64,000 bases of DNA, from the NCBI GenBank assembly GCA_003164895.1, contig PLUL01000020.1:60698-124697 (forward strand). Reading direction: 5' to 3'. A program made the position numbers and the translations under genes. Below the pieces are notes generated by a model, which searched no databases, had not been told where the DNA came from, and saw only the letters and a program-made list of their open reading frames with translations. This DNA comes from Bacteroidota bacterium (GTDB lineage Bacteria > Bacteroidota > Bacteroidia > Palsa-948). Positions 42,165-51,910 of the stretch are shown piece after piece. The first letter of the stretch is position 1; the number at the start of each line of letters is the position of its first letter.

Positions 42165-43799
42165 ATGTCTGATACAAAAGTAAAATCCAGGAAGGGCACT
42201 ACAGCAAAAGATCTGAATGTGAAACCTGTTTATCTGGAATCAGGATTGGAAGTGAATCCGGTTTATACAGCTGCGGATATTGAGAATTCAGGAATCAAGA
42301 ATGAAATGCCTGGAGAATATCCTTTCACCAGAGGAATTCATCCAACGATGTATCGCAACAAACCATTTACGATCCGTCAGTACGCAGGTTTTGCATCTCC
42401 GGAAGAAACGAATGAGCGTTTTCAATTTTTAATTAAGAACGGTCAGTCAGGTTTGAACGTTGCATTTGATCTGCCAACACAATGCGGACTTGATTCGGAT
42501 GATCCCCGTGCATTCGGTGAAGTGGGACGTGTGGGAATGACAGTTGACACGTTGAAAGATTTTGAAATTGCATTCAAGAATATCGATCTCGATAAAATCA
42601 CCGTTTCACTTACCATCAATGGAACCGCAATTATTTTGATCGCCATGTATGTTGCTATGGCGGAGAAAGCCGGATATGATATTTCAAAATTGCGAGGCAC
42701 TGCGCAGAATGATATTTTAAAAGAATTCATAGGAAGAGGAACGTGGATCTTTCCGGTAGATAAATCTGTAAAGCTGGTAGTTGATACGATCGAGTATTGT
42801 GCGCAGCATGTTCCGAAATACAGCCCTGTGAGTGTATGCGGATATCATATTCGAGAAAGCGGTGCAAATCCGATTCAGGAAATGGCGTATGCATTTTGCA
42901 TTGCGAAAGCATACACCGATGGTGCATTGAGCCGTGGAATCGACATTGATGATTTTGCTTCTCGACTTTCATTCAATTTTGACATTTACGGAAATCTCTT
43001 CGAGCAAATTGCAAAGTTCAGGGGAGGAAGAAGATTGTGGGCGAAAATTATTCGCGAAGAATATCATGCAAAAAAAGATAGTTCCTGCTGGCTGAGAATG
43101 ATCGCAGGTGGCGGTGGCGGTGGATTGACAAAAGAACAACCGGAAAATAATATTGTACGAAGCGCATATTACGCGTTGATCAGCGCATTGTCGGGGACAC
43201 AAACCATGGCGTTGTGCAGTTACGATGAAGCGTATACAATTCCTACCGAACACTCGGCAGAAATTTCTTTGCGTACTATGCAGATCATGATTCACGAAAT
43301 GGGAATCTGCGATACAGTGGATCCATTAGGAGGTTCTTATTATGTAGAGGCAATGACCGATCTTTTTGAAAAGAAGATCAAAGAAGAAATGAAGACCGTT
43401 GAAAAGTGGGATGGCATCATCAACGCTGTTGCTACCGGGAAGATTCAGGAATCGGTTTCTCGTCAGGCATATGAACGTGAAATGGGAATGCAAACCGGAA
43501 AGGTAGATAAAGTAGGTGTGAATATTTTCACAAGAGAAGAAGAAGCAAAAGATGTGGAATTTCATCCTTACAATCAGAAAGCGGCCGATGATCAGGTCAG
43601 AAAATTGAAAAAAATAAAGTCAGAAAGAAATATTGAAAACGTGAAAGTGCGTTTGGCTGCGATAAAGAAAGATGCACAAGACAATAAGAATCTTATGCCA
43701 TCTATTATTGCTGCTGTGAAAGAATATTGTACGGTCGGAGAAATTGTGGATGCGATGAAAGCGGTTTATGGTGAATTCAAAGAGCCTATTTTCTTTTGA
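42165..43799 (+). CDS. coenzyme B12-dependent acyl-CoA mutase large subunit, methylmalonyl-CoA-mutase type
   Basis: A 544-residue TIM-barrel large subunit. Substrate-pocket positions match methylmalonyl-CoA mutase with a constant offset of 16: Arg71 and Tyr73 in TIRQYAGF (R87, Y89 in the Propionibacterium enzyme), Arg191 in FIGRGTW (R207) and His228 in CGYHIRE (H244). Isobutyryl- and 2-hydroxyisobutyryl-CoA mutases have Phe or Ile and Gln at the Tyr/Arg positions. The retained Tyr/Arg predict a substrate with a free carboxylate, such as succinyl-CoA or 2-arylsuccinyl-CoA. The catabolic context favours an aryl-succinyl-CoA/benzylmalonyl-CoA mutase over the central methylmalonyl-CoA enzyme. Confidence 0.92.
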   Translation: MSDTKVKSRKGTTAKDLNVKPVYLESGLEVNPVYTAADIENSGIKNEMPGEYPFTRGIHPTMYRNKPFTIRQYAGFASPEETNERFQFLIKNGQSGLNVAFDLPTQCGLDSDDPRAFGEVGRVGMTVDTLKDFEIAFKNIDLDKITVSLTINGTAIILIAMYVAMAEKAGYDISKLRGTAQNDILKEFIGRGTWIFPVDKSVKLVVDTIEYCAQHVPKYSPVSVCGYHIRESGANPIQEMAYAFCIAKAYTDGALSRGIDIDDFASRLSFNFDIYGNLFEQIAKFRGGRRLWAKIIREEYHAKKDSSCWLRMIAGGGGGGLTKEQPENNIVRSAYYALISALSGTQTMALCSYDEAYTIPTEHSAEISLRTMQIMIHEMGICDTVDPLGGSYYVEAMTDLFEKKIKEEMKTVEKWDGIINAVATGKIQESVSRQAYEREMGMQTGKVDKVGVNIFTREEEAKDVEFHPYNQKAADDQVRKLKKIKSERNIENVKVRLAAIKKDAQDNKNLMPSIIAAVKEYCTVGEIVDAMKAVYGEFKEPIFF

Positions 43800-45016
43800 T
43801 AAAATTGAAGAGTAAAAAAAATATTACGGTATTAAGTCTGGAGCAGGCGCTGGCGCTTCCATTTGCAACCGAACGGATGGTGCATTTGGGCTGGCGCGTA
43901 ATTCGCATTGAAGCTCCTTCAGAAGAAGGCGGTGGAAATGCCGGTGATCCGAATCGTTACATCGGTGCAGATTTGGGTTATCACGATTTGCATTCGTATT
44001 ACATCGCTCCGAATATTGGAAAGGAAGCAATTACTATCAATCTTCGAAAAAAAGAAGGACAGGAATTATTATTAAAGATCATCAAGGAGCTGGAAGTAGA
44101 TGTTTTTCTCTGTAATACGCTTCCGAAAAGATACAAACAGCTCGGGATTGATTACGAAACTTTATCCAAAGCAAATCCAAAAATTATTTGGTGCGGTATT
44201 TCTGCTATGGGACCCGACTACCCTGACCGTGCAGGTTATGATCCTGCGCTGCAAGCGCTGATGGGTTATACGTTTATGACGGGTGAAACAAATGGTAAAC
44301 CAGTTCCTTGCGGAATCCCGATCCTTGATCTGAAAGCAGGCGATGAAGCATGTACTCAAGTGCTTTTAGCAATGCTTGAAAAAAATAATACAGATAAAGG
44401 CAAGGAAATTCATATTTCAATGGTTCAGTGTGCGGCGAGCTGGCTCATCACTTCCTTGCCTCAGCTGCAATTTGTAAAAAGCGAAGATGAACTGTTCACG
44501 CGCAGCGGAAACGAACACCGCAGTTTTATTCCATGCAATGTATATCCTACGAAAGATGGGATGGTATATCTTGCCATCGGCAACGATTCTCAGTGGACAA
44601 AATTTACTGCGCTGAAAGGATTTGAAACTCTCGGAAAACCGGATCGCAAAACAAATCAGGGAAGAATGAACGACAAAGAAAATATTTATAATGAAATTGG
44701 TGAGCACACAAAAAGATATACGACCAACGAATTTCGTGACTTGTGTTTAAGCATTGACCTTGCAGTTTCTCCTGTGAATACAATTAAGGATGTTGCAGCA
44801 TTGGAATTTATTTCAAAAGAAATGCTGAAAACAAAAATGCCGGATGGAAGAATGGTTTCTCTTTTTCCGCCTTCCACGGAAACTGAATTTCTGAAAAGGA
44901 ATAACAACACATTAACCTGCGCTCCACGTCTTGGCGAGCAGAATAAAAAAGTGTATGCTGAAGCCGGATTTTCTGAAGAAGAAATCGTTGGGCTGGAAAA
45001 GAACAAAGTGATATAA
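43796..45016 (+). CDS. class III CoA-transferase (CaiB/BaiF family)
   Basis: A 406-residue protein with the family fold: IRIEAPSEEGG, NLRKKEGQELLLKII, GYDPALQALMG and catalytic Asp about residue 178 in PILDLKAGDE, then TKDGMVYLAIGNDSQW. Moves CoA between carboxylic acids via an Asp-CoA intermediate. The start is a TTG at 43796 that overlaps the mutase stop (TTGA); no ATG is near. In the scheme it forms 2-aminophenylsuccinyl-CoA. No CoA ligase is in the operon, so the donor must be another CoA ester, perhaps the product of IorAB. Confidence 0.9.
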   Translation: MIKLKSKKNITVLSLEQALALPFATERMVHLGWRVIRIEAPSEEGGGNAGDPNRYIGADLGYHDLHSYYIAPNIGKEAITINLRKKEGQELLLKIIKELEVDVFLCNTLPKRYKQLGIDYETLSKANPKIIWCGISAMGPDYPDRAGYDPALQALMGYTFMTGETNGKPVPCGIPILDLKAGDEACTQVLLAMLEKNNTDKGKEIHISMVQCAASWLITSLPQLQFVKSEDELFTRSGNEHRSFIPCNVYPTKDGMVYLAIGNDSQWTKFTALKGFETLGKPDRKTNQGRMNDKENIYNEIGEHTKRYTTNEFRDLCLSIDLAVSPVNTIKDVAALEFISKEMLKTKMPDGRMVSLFPPSTETEFLKRNNNTLTCAPRLGEQNKKVYAEAGFSEEEIVGLEKNKVI

Positions 45017-45017
45017 A

Positions 45018-48000
45018 ATGATAGAACGCACCATTAAGATTTTAACTCCGCATTCCGCACCGCATAAAACATGCGTGATGGGCAACGAAGGAATTGCGCG
45101 TGCAGCGCTGGAAGCAGGAGTGAATGGTGTCTTCTCGTATCCCGGAACTCCATCCACGGAGATTTCGGAGATATTTAATCATGTTAATAATTTTCAAACC
45201 GCTCCTGATAATCAGAAAAAGTATCCGGCAATTACAAACGATCCCGTTTATTTTGAATACAGCATCAACGAAAAAATTGCACTTGAAAAAGCAATTGCCT
45301 TTTCCATCGGCAATCGCAGTGCGATGTGCGTGATGAAAAATGTAGGAATGAATGTGGCAAGCGATCCGCTGATGTCGGTGACCTATCAAACGATTGGAGC
45401 GCCATTAGTAATTGTAGTTTGCGATGATCCTGGTTGTCATTCAAGTTCCAACGAACAGGATTCGCGTTACTGGGGACCAATGGCATCGGTGCCGATGTTC
45501 AATCCCGCAACTCCTGCCGATGCGTTTAAAATGATCAAAGAAGCGTTTAATCTTTCTGAAAAAATAAAATTACCGGTCATCGTACGTACTACCACGAGAG
45601 TTTCACATACACGCGGAATTGTAACCTATGGAAATATAAATCATGAAAACCGCAAACCAAAATTCGAGCGTTTGCCTGAACACATCAATATTCCTGCGCG
45701 TACTGCTGCAGCGCACACGCGTTTGCTTGATAAATTAAAAAATGAAAATGTTTTGTCTCTTCTTTCACGAAATACCAGAATAGTTCTTAATGGAAGTAAA
45801 ACTAAATTTGGAATTATCAGCAGCGGTGTTTCAACTTCTTATGTAACCGAAATTCTGTATCAAAACAATTCCACCGATAAAGTAAATGTCCTGGAACTTG
45901 GAATGATTCACCCATTTCCGGAAAAAGAAGTTTTAGCGTTTTTAAATAAGGGTTTTGAGAAAATCCTGATTCTTGAGGAACTCGACCCATTAACAGAAAA
46001 TTCAGTAAGAATAATCGCTCAGAAAAATAATTCGACTACTGAGATTTTAGGAAAAGGATTTTCAGGATTGGTTTCTACTGGTGAGTTTTCCATAGATATG
46101 ATTACAAATGTTCTCGAAAAGTTTATGGAAACATCTTTCAGCAAGAGTGAAAATCTTCCGCTTGAAAATCCGGAGAAATATCTCCAGAATCTTCCGCCTC
46201 GTCCTCCCGCATTATGTGCGGGATGCCCGCACCGCGCGACTTTTTATCTGCTGAAACTTGCTATTCCACGGGAACAAAGCGAATTGATCCTCTGCGGAGA
46301 TATCGGATGTTTCGGTTTAGGCGCTCTTCCTCCATTGAAAATGCTAGATACCATTAATCACATGGGAATGAGCATCAGCATGGCGCAGGGTTTATTTGCA
46401 TCCGGAAGTTCGACAGAAAAAAATAAAAAGGTCGTTGCATTGATCGGTGACGGAACTTTTTTCCATTCCGGACTTTCTTCCCTTGTAAATGCGGTTTACA
46501 CACGTACAAATATTCTGGTGGTGATCTTTGATAATCGAACTATTGGAATGACAGGACACCAGTCGCATCCGGGCGCATCGCGTCTTCCGAAATATCACGA
46601 GATAGATATTCCACCTTTATTGAAAGGACTAGGAGTGGAAGTGGTGGAGACGATCAATCCTTTTAATATTCCTGAAAGTTTCAAGCAGTTGGATAAAGCG
46701 ATGAAACACAATGGTGTTTCAGTTGTCATCGCAAAAGCACCTTGCATTTTTCTGCCTGATTATAAAGAGAAGATCGATAAGCAAATGCGAATTATAGTAG
46801 ATGCGAATCTTTGCAATTCATGTGCGAATCACGAAGATCATTCCCTGGCTTGTTCGCGCTGTTATGCTCCGAAGAATAATTTATCGCGTGCAAAAGCAAA
46901 ACTCATTTCTGAAATTTCTATTCCGGCACAAGAACAACTTTGTCCGGCAAATATTTGTAATCATGGATTCTTTAATTCTATTCTGGAAAAAGATTACAAA
47001 TCAGCTGTGGAAATTGTCCGCGATAAAATGTTGTTTGCCCGAACCTGCGGAGCCATTTGTCATCGTCCTTGCGAATTATTTTCAACTGAAGCCAACGTAG
47101 TGCCAATCAAGAAATTGAAACATTTGGTGTCAGGCATCGATGAGAACTTTCGTGATTTTTCAGTTCCGAAAGCCAGAGTGAAAAATGCATCGAAGAAAAA
47201 CAAAAAAGTAGGAATTGTGGGAGCCGGACCTGCCGGATTAAGTGCTGCTTATGATTTGGTGCAAAGTGGATACGATGTTACAATTTTTGAAAAAGAAAAT
47301 AAAGCAGGCGGAATGGTAACATTTGCCATTCCTGATTTCAGAATGGATAAAACAGGTTTCGATTATGAAGCCATGCAGCTGGCAGAAATGGGAGTGAAAT
47401 TCTTTTTTAATACTTCTCTTGGAAAAGAATTGCCTCTCGAAAGGTTATCCAAAGAATATGATGCTGTCATTCTTGCCATCGGAATGAACCAATCAAAAAA
47501 ACTTAATCTGATAGATTCAAGTGTTCCTGTTGCAAAAAGAACCGATGCACTTTCCTTTCTGAAATCTTTCAATTTGAAAGAACAAAGAATAGAACCCGGT
47601 TCAACAATCTTAATTATTGGAGGGGGCAACAGCGCAATTGATGCAGCCCGTTCAGCGAAAAAATTAAGCAACTTAAATAAAGTCATTGTTTCTTGTATTG
47701 AAACAGATAATACGATGCCGGCTTTTGCTGAAGAAGTGAAGCATGCTGTAGAAGAAGAAATAGATTTTGTTCACGATAGTTATGTGGAAAGTTGCACAAT
47801 TTGGAAATCCGGGGAAATAAATGTGGTTCTTCATTCTTTTAGAAATAAAAAATTGCTTCAGAATTTGAAATGCGATTATATCATTACTGCGATCGGGCAA
47901 ACCACGGATCCTGCTATTAATAAGAATTTATCAAAAGATGAAAATTTAAGAGTGAAGAGCGAGCATTCTTTCACCGGATATAAAAATGTGTTCGTTGCAG

Positions 48001-48410
48001 GAGATATTAGTTCAGGCAACAATATGAGCGTGATCGGAGCTATCGCTTCGGGAAAAAAATCGGCTGTGGCAGTTCGCAAGTTGCTGGAAAATTACAAATA
48101 CAATTACGAAGGTGAAAAAGCCTTGGAGCGTTTGAATACAAATCCTACTCCGACTCTTCGACTGAGGAGATCAATTGTTGATGAAGATATTAAAGTGGAA
48201 CTTGAAAAATATAATCTTTTCCAATCCTGTTATAAATGCAATCACTGCATTGACAATTTCGGTTGTCCTGCTATGGTTAAGGTGAATGGAAAGGTACAGA
48301 TCGATCAGTCGCGCTGTAATTTATGCGGGTTGTGCATTGATGTTTGCCCGAACAACGCGATTCAATGGAGTGTGGGGGCGGATAAGGTTTTGGAATCGGA
48401 AGAAGTGTAA
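45018..48410 (+). CDS. IorA - GltD-like oxidoreductase - ferredoxin triple fusion
   Basis: A 1130-residue polypeptide. Residues 15-590 are indolepyruvate ferredoxin oxidoreductase alpha subunit: YPGTPSTEISEIF, CAGCPHRATFY (398-410), the thiamine-diphosphate site GDGTFFHSG (478-486) with NRTIGMTGHQ. Residues 595-690 hold nine Cys (599 to 685) like the GltD N-terminal iron-sulfur region. Residues 730-1025 are a GltD-like flavoprotein with FAD motif GIVGAGPAGLSAA and NAD(P) motif IIGGGNSAID. Residues 1065-1115 are a two-[4Fe-4S] ferredoxin (CYKCNHC..., CNLCGLC). IorA normally has the ferredoxin but not the flavoprotein. The fusion would pass electrons from the 2-oxoacid to NAD(P). One nucleotide after the CoA-transferase stop. 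Confidence 0.93.
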   Translation: MIERTIKILTPHSAPHKTCVMGNEGIARAALEAGVNGVFSYPGTPSTEISEIFNHVNNFQTAPDNQKKYPAITNDPVYFEYSINEKIALEKAIAFSIGNRSAMCVMKNVGMNVASDPLMSVTYQTIGAPLVIVVCDDPGCHSSSNEQDSRYWGPMASVPMFNPATPADAFKMIKEAFNLSEKIKLPVIVRTTTRVSHTRGIVTYGNINHENRKPKFERLPEHINIPARTAAAHTRLLDKLKNENVLSLLSRNTRIVLNGSKTKFGIISSGVSTSYVTEILYQNNSTDKVNVLELGMIHPFPEKEVLAFLNKGFEKILILEELDPLTENSVRIIAQKNNSTTEILGKGFSGLVSTGEFSIDMITNVLEKFMETSFSKSENLPLENPEKYLQNLPPRPPALCAGCPHRATFYLLKLAIPREQSELILCGDIGCFGLGALPPLKMLDTINHMGMSISMAQGLFASGSSTEKNKKVVALIGDGTFFHSGLSSLVNAVYTRTNILVVIFDNRTIGMTGHQSHPGASRLPKYHEIDIPPLLKGLGVEVVETINPFNIPESFKQLDKAMKHNGVSVVIAKAPCIFLPDYKEKIDKQMRIIVDANLCNSCANHEDHSLACSRCYAPKNNLSRAKAKLISEISIPAQEQLCPANICNHGFFNSILEKDYKSAVEIVRDKMLFARTCGAICHRPCELFSTEANVVPIKKLKHLVSGIDENFRDFSVPKARVKNASKKNKKVGIVGAGPAGLSAAYDLVQSGYDVTIFEKENKAGGMVTFAIPDFRMDKTGFDYEAMQLAEMGVKFFFNTSLGKELPLERLSKEYDAVILAIGMNQSKKLNLIDSSVPVAKRTDALSFLKSFNLKEQRIEPGSTILIIGGGNSAIDAARSAKKLSNLNKVIVSCIETDNTMPAFAEEVKHAVEEEIDFVHDSYVESCTIWKSGEINVVLHSFRNKKLLQNLKCDYIITAIGQTTDPAINKNLSKDENLRVKSEHSFTGYKNVFVAGDISSGNNMSVIGAIASGKKSAVAVRKLLENYKYNYEGEKALERLNTNPTPTLRLRRSIVDEDIKVELEKYNLFQSCYKCNHCIDNFGCPAMVKVNGKVQIDQSRCNLCGLCIDVCPNNAIQWSVGADKVLESEEV

Positions 48411-48420
48411 TAAATTTTAA

Positions 48421-49017
48421 ATGTCGGATAGAAATAAATTATTGATCGCAGGCGTAGGTGGACAAGGAATTGTTTACATCACGAATATCATAACCGAAGC
48501 AGCTATGCTTTCAGGAATTCCAGTCAGCGTGAGTGAGATCCACGGACTTTCTCAGCGTGGTGGTGTGGTCACTGCCGGAATTGGTTTGGGAGAACATTGT
48601 ACGGGATTTTATGGCAAAGCAGGTGTTGACTTTTTAATTGGCTTAGAGCCATTGGAAACCCAGCGCTGCCTTCATTATCTTCATAAGAACAGCAGCGTGA
48701 TCTTCGGAAGTCACCGCATTCAGCCCTATTCTGTAAATGCGCAAATAGCGGAATATCCGGATGTGAACTCTTTTGTGAATTATCTCAACGGACAATGCAA
48801 AGAAGTTGTGTTTATAGAACGTTTTCCTGAAACGGTTGATTCCGTTCTTCAAAATATTTTTCTGTTAGGAAGAGCAACACGGATGAAGGATTTCCCTCTA
48901 AAAAAAGGGAAAATCGAAAAAGCTATTCACTCAATTGTGACAGGTTCTTATAAAGAAAAAACGCTGAATGTTTTCAAGCAAGGAGTAGAATTCGAAATGG
49001 AATTAAAATCTACATAA
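48421..49017 (+). CDS. iorB: indolepyruvate ferredoxin oxidoreductase beta subunit
   Basis: A 198-residue protein of the 2-oxoacid:acceptor oxidoreductase gamma fold: LLIAGVGGQGIVYIT at the N-terminus and SEIHGLSQRGGVVTAGIGLG, the hallmark of IorB. Together with the upstream IorA part it would oxidatively decarboxylate an arylpyruvate (indolepyruvate, phenylpyruvate) to the arylacetyl-CoA. The spacing of 10 nt and joint presence support a complex. Normal length. Confidence 0.92.
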   Translation: MSDRNKLLIAGVGGQGIVYITNIITEAAMLSGIPVSVSEIHGLSQRGGVVTAGIGLGEHCTGFYGKAGVDFLIGLEPLETQRCLHYLHKNSSVIFGSHRIQPYSVNAQIAEYPDVNSFVNYLNGQCKEVVFIERFPETVDSVLQNIFLLGRATRMKDFPLKKGKIEKAIHSIVTGSYKEKTLNVFKQGVEFEMELKST

Positions 49018-49025
49018 ATATATTT

Positions 49026-49571
49026 ATGAAGAGGAAAGTAAAAAAATCAAAATCAAAAGTCTCGCAGTTACACGAAGTTTCCTTCACGCTGAACGGAAAA
49101 AAAGTTTTCTGCAAAGTAAAATCAGCAACGGTATTGCTCGATCTGATCCGCGATGTATTTGAACTGAAAGGAACAAAACCCGGCTGCAACGAAGGCGAAT
49201 GTGGAGCGTGTACGGTTTTGGTGGATGGCGCGCCTGTGAATTCTTGTTTGTTTCTCGCAATTAATGCTGACGGAAAAAAACTCACAACCATCGAAGGATT
49301 AATGAAGCCCGATGGAACACTTGATCCGGTTCAGGAATCATTGGTGCAGAATGGAGCAGTGCAATGCGGATTTTGCACTTCAGGAATGACGATGACCATA
49401 AAAGCATTGGTGAACAAGTATGAGAATATCCCTCATGTTCCGGGAGAGATAAAGAGCGAGATTCCGACAAGAGATGAAATTAAAAAGCATTTAGAGGGAA
49501 ATCTTTGCAGATGTACCGGATATGTGAAAATTTTGGATGCTGCTGAAAAATTATTTTCAAAAGAAGAATAA
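49026..49571 (+). CDS. molybdenum hydroxylase small subunit ([2Fe-2S] protein)
   Basis: A 181-residue xanthine-oxidase-family iron-sulfur subunit: plant-type cluster Cys54, Cys59, Cys62 (CNEGECGAC) and Cys74, then the second cluster Cys114, Cys117 (CGFC) and Cys161, Cys163 (CRC). There is a Lys-rich N-terminal extension of about 15 residues and a longer loop (about 130-150) than in CoxS-type proteins. Carries electrons from the molybdenum site to FAD. Followed by the large subunit after 14 nt. Confidence 0.94.
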   Translation: MKRKVKKSKSKVSQLHEVSFTLNGKKVFCKVKSATVLLDLIRDVFELKGTKPGCNEGECGACTVLVDGAPVNSCLFLAINADGKKLTTIEGLMKPDGTLDPVQESLVQNGAVQCGFCTSGMTMTIKALVNKYENIPHVPGEIKSEIPTRDEIKKHLEGNLCRCTGYVKILDAAEKLFSKEE

Positions 49572-49585
49572 ATCATTTTTTGCAA

Positions 49586-51910
49586 ATGAAAAAAGAATTG
49601 AAAGTTATTGGCAAACCGATACCCAAGCACGATGCTCGTATGCGTGTTACGGGTGAAGCGGTTTATGGTCACGATATTGTTTTGCCGAATATGTTGTACG
49701 GAGCAATTCTTCGCACAGAACACCCCTCGGCTATTCTTGAATCTATTGATGTTTCAGCAGCGAAAAAACTTCCCGGAGTTGTTTGTGTGATCACGGCAGA
49801 GGATGTGGATGTGAATAATATCGGTTACAAGCGCGATCATCCTATCCTGAAAAAAGGAGAAGTGAACTGCACCCGTGATGAAATTGCCGCTGTGGCTGCC
49901 GAAACAAAAGAGATCGCAAGGCAGGCATTAAAACTTATTAAGGTAAAATACAAAGTAAGAAAAGGAGTTTACGATGCATTCGAAGCGTTGAAAGAAAGTT
50001 CTCCGCAGATAAATAAATTTATCAGCGGAAAATTTGACAATAAAAATATTGCCGAGACATTTCACTACGAACACGGAAATCTCGAAGAAGAAAAAAAGAA
50101 AAGTGCGGCCATCGTTACACGAAGATTTACTTTGCCGAGAATGACGCACGCCTGCATGGCGACAAGCAACATCACAGCAAGTTTCAATCCGGTTGACAGA
50201 AAATTATTGTTGTACAGTTCTACGCAAGTTCCTTTTCTCTACCAGCGCGATATGGCGCATGCACTCAAGATGAATCCTTCCGACATCCGTGTCATCCAGC
50301 CCATCATCGGTGGAGGATTCGGGAGCAAGTTGGATATGCATCCATTCGAACCAATCTGTGCATTGCTCTCTATAAAAACAGGCAGACCGGTTCAGATCCT
50401 TTATTCCCGCGAAGAGGAATTTATCGCTTCGCCAATCCGCCAGCCAATGGTAATTGATCTGACAGCAGGCGTTGATAAAAAAGGAAATTTCACTTTCCGT
50501 GAAATAAATATTGTAAAAGATAATGGCGCATATACTTCCTGGGGAGCGACAACGCCATTTGTTATCATGCAGGCATTTTCTTCGTTATATAAATTAGGAG
50601 CATGCAGGTTTGACGCGAAAGCGGTTTACACGAATAATATTTTTGCCGGTTCTTTCAGAGGATATGGAAACCCACAGGCGACATTTGCTTTGGAAAGAGT
50701 GATCGATCTGCTTGCGGATGAAATTGGAATGGACCACGCAGAGATCCGTTTGTTGAACGCAAATGAAAAGGGAGAAACTACAGGACAAGGTTTGCATTAC
50801 GAGACTTGCGGACACAAAGAATGCCTGGAGACAGTTATTTCTAAAAGCCATTACAGCAAAAAGAAAGCTTTGGACAAGGGCGAAAGATTTAAAAGAGGAA
50901 TCGGTCTTGCTTCCATGTTGCATGTGGGTGGCGGAGCAAAAATTTATCGCTCGGATGGTTGCGGAACAACATTGAAGATCGATCCGTACGGCTATTGCAC
51001 CATCATCACCGGATCGAATGAAATTGGTCAGGGTTCGGAAACCGTTTTGGCAATGATCGCTTCGGAAGAATTAGGAATAGAATTGAAAAAAATTAAAGTC
51101 ATCAATACCGACACAGATATAAAACCCTGGGACGTAGGTGTTCATGCATCGCGTACCAGTTTTGTGGCGGGAAATTCTTTGCTGGGTGCAATAAAAATTC
51201 TGAAAGAAAAATTAAATAAGAAAGCAGCACAGCTTCTCAAAGCCGATCATTCGGAATTTGAATATGAAAATAATCAGATAAGATCTGCTAAGACAAACGA
51301 CAGCATTGCTTTAGATAAAGTGGTTCGCGAAATGCATTTCTCGGAACCGAATGAGCTCGCGATCGCATCCTTCTTTTATGAACCTTCCAGCAAATTCCAG
51401 GATAAGAATTTTAAGGGAAATGTTTCAGGCACGTATGCTTTTGCATCACAGTCAATAGAAGTGGAAGTGGATACTTATACCGGAAATGTTCGTGTGCTTG
51501 ATGTATATGTTGCACAGGATGTAGGAAAAGTTCTCAACCCGCTTCTGCTTGACGGACAAATTGAGGGCGGAATTCTGCAGGGAGTCGGTTATGCATTGAC
51601 TGAAGAATTATTAATGCACGAAGGAAAAATTCTGAATCCGAATTTTCACAATTACAAAATGCTCACGGCGTCTGACATTCCCAATATTCACTTTTTTCCT
51701 ATAGAGACCAACGACAAGGAAGGCCCTTACGGTGCGAAAGGAGTTGGAGAAGCGCCATTAATTCCAACTGCCGCTGCCATTACAAATGCGGTATGCAACG
51801 CATTGGGAGTAGAATTTGTTGAATTGCCTCTCACACCCGAAAGAATTTTAAAAGCAATCTCGTTAAATAAAAAAAATAATAACCACAATGCAAATCCAAT
51901 TTCTTTATGA
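49586..51910 (+). CDS. molybdenum hydroxylase large (molybdopterin) subunit
   Basis: A 774-residue subunit: VIGKPIPKHDARMRVTGEA at the start, PIIGGGFGSKLD, GSFRGYGNPQ (molybdopterin contacts), NEIGQGSETV and YGAKGVGEAPLIPTAAA with the catalytic Glu. It belongs to the xanthine dehydrogenase/4-hydroxybenzoyl-CoA reductase/aldehyde oxidase group. Hydroxylates carbon next to N using water, so it needs no oxygen. In the scheme it converts indole-3-acetate to 2-oxoindole-3-acetate. A TTG at 49580 opens the frame; ATG 49586 is preferred. Confidence 0.93.
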   Translation: MKKELKVIGKPIPKHDARMRVTGEAVYGHDIVLPNMLYGAILRTEHPSAILESIDVSAAKKLPGVVCVITAEDVDVNNIGYKRDHPILKKGEVNCTRDEIAAVAAETKEIARQALKLIKVKYKVRKGVYDAFEALKESSPQINKFISGKFDNKNIAETFHYEHGNLEEEKKKSAAIVTRRFTLPRMTHACMATSNITASFNPVDRKLLLYSSTQVPFLYQRDMAHALKMNPSDIRVIQPIIGGGFGSKLDMHPFEPICALLSIKTGRPVQILYSREEEFIASPIRQPMVIDLTAGVDKKGNFTFREINIVKDNGAYTSWGATTPFVIMQAFSSLYKLGACRFDAKAVYTNNIFAGSFRGYGNPQATFALERVIDLLADEIGMDHAEIRLLNANEKGETTGQGLHYETCGHKECLETVISKSHYSKKKALDKGERFKRGIGLASMLHVGGGAKIYRSDGCGTTLKIDPYGYCTIITGSNEIGQGSETVLAMIASEELGIELKKIKVINTDTDIKPWDVGVHASRTSFVAGNSLLGAIKILKEKLNKKAAQLLKADHSEFEYENNQIRSAKTNDSIALDKVVREMHFSEPNELAIASFFYEPSSKFQDKNFKGNVSGTYAFASQSIEVEVDTYTGNVRVLDVYVAQDVGKVLNPLLLDGQIEGGILQGVGYALTEELLMHEGKILNPNFHNYKMLTASDIPNIHFFPIETNDKEGPYGAKGVGEAPLIPTAAAITNAVCNALGVEFVELPLTPERILKAISLNKKNNNHNANPISL

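Noticed and set aside
29114..43798. Several TTG starts (29114, 31391, 33423, 43796) as a sign of frameshift or misassembly
   Set aside because: In each case an in-frame stop or lack of ATG forces the TTG and the N-terminal residues fit the families, so rare starts are the simpler reading.
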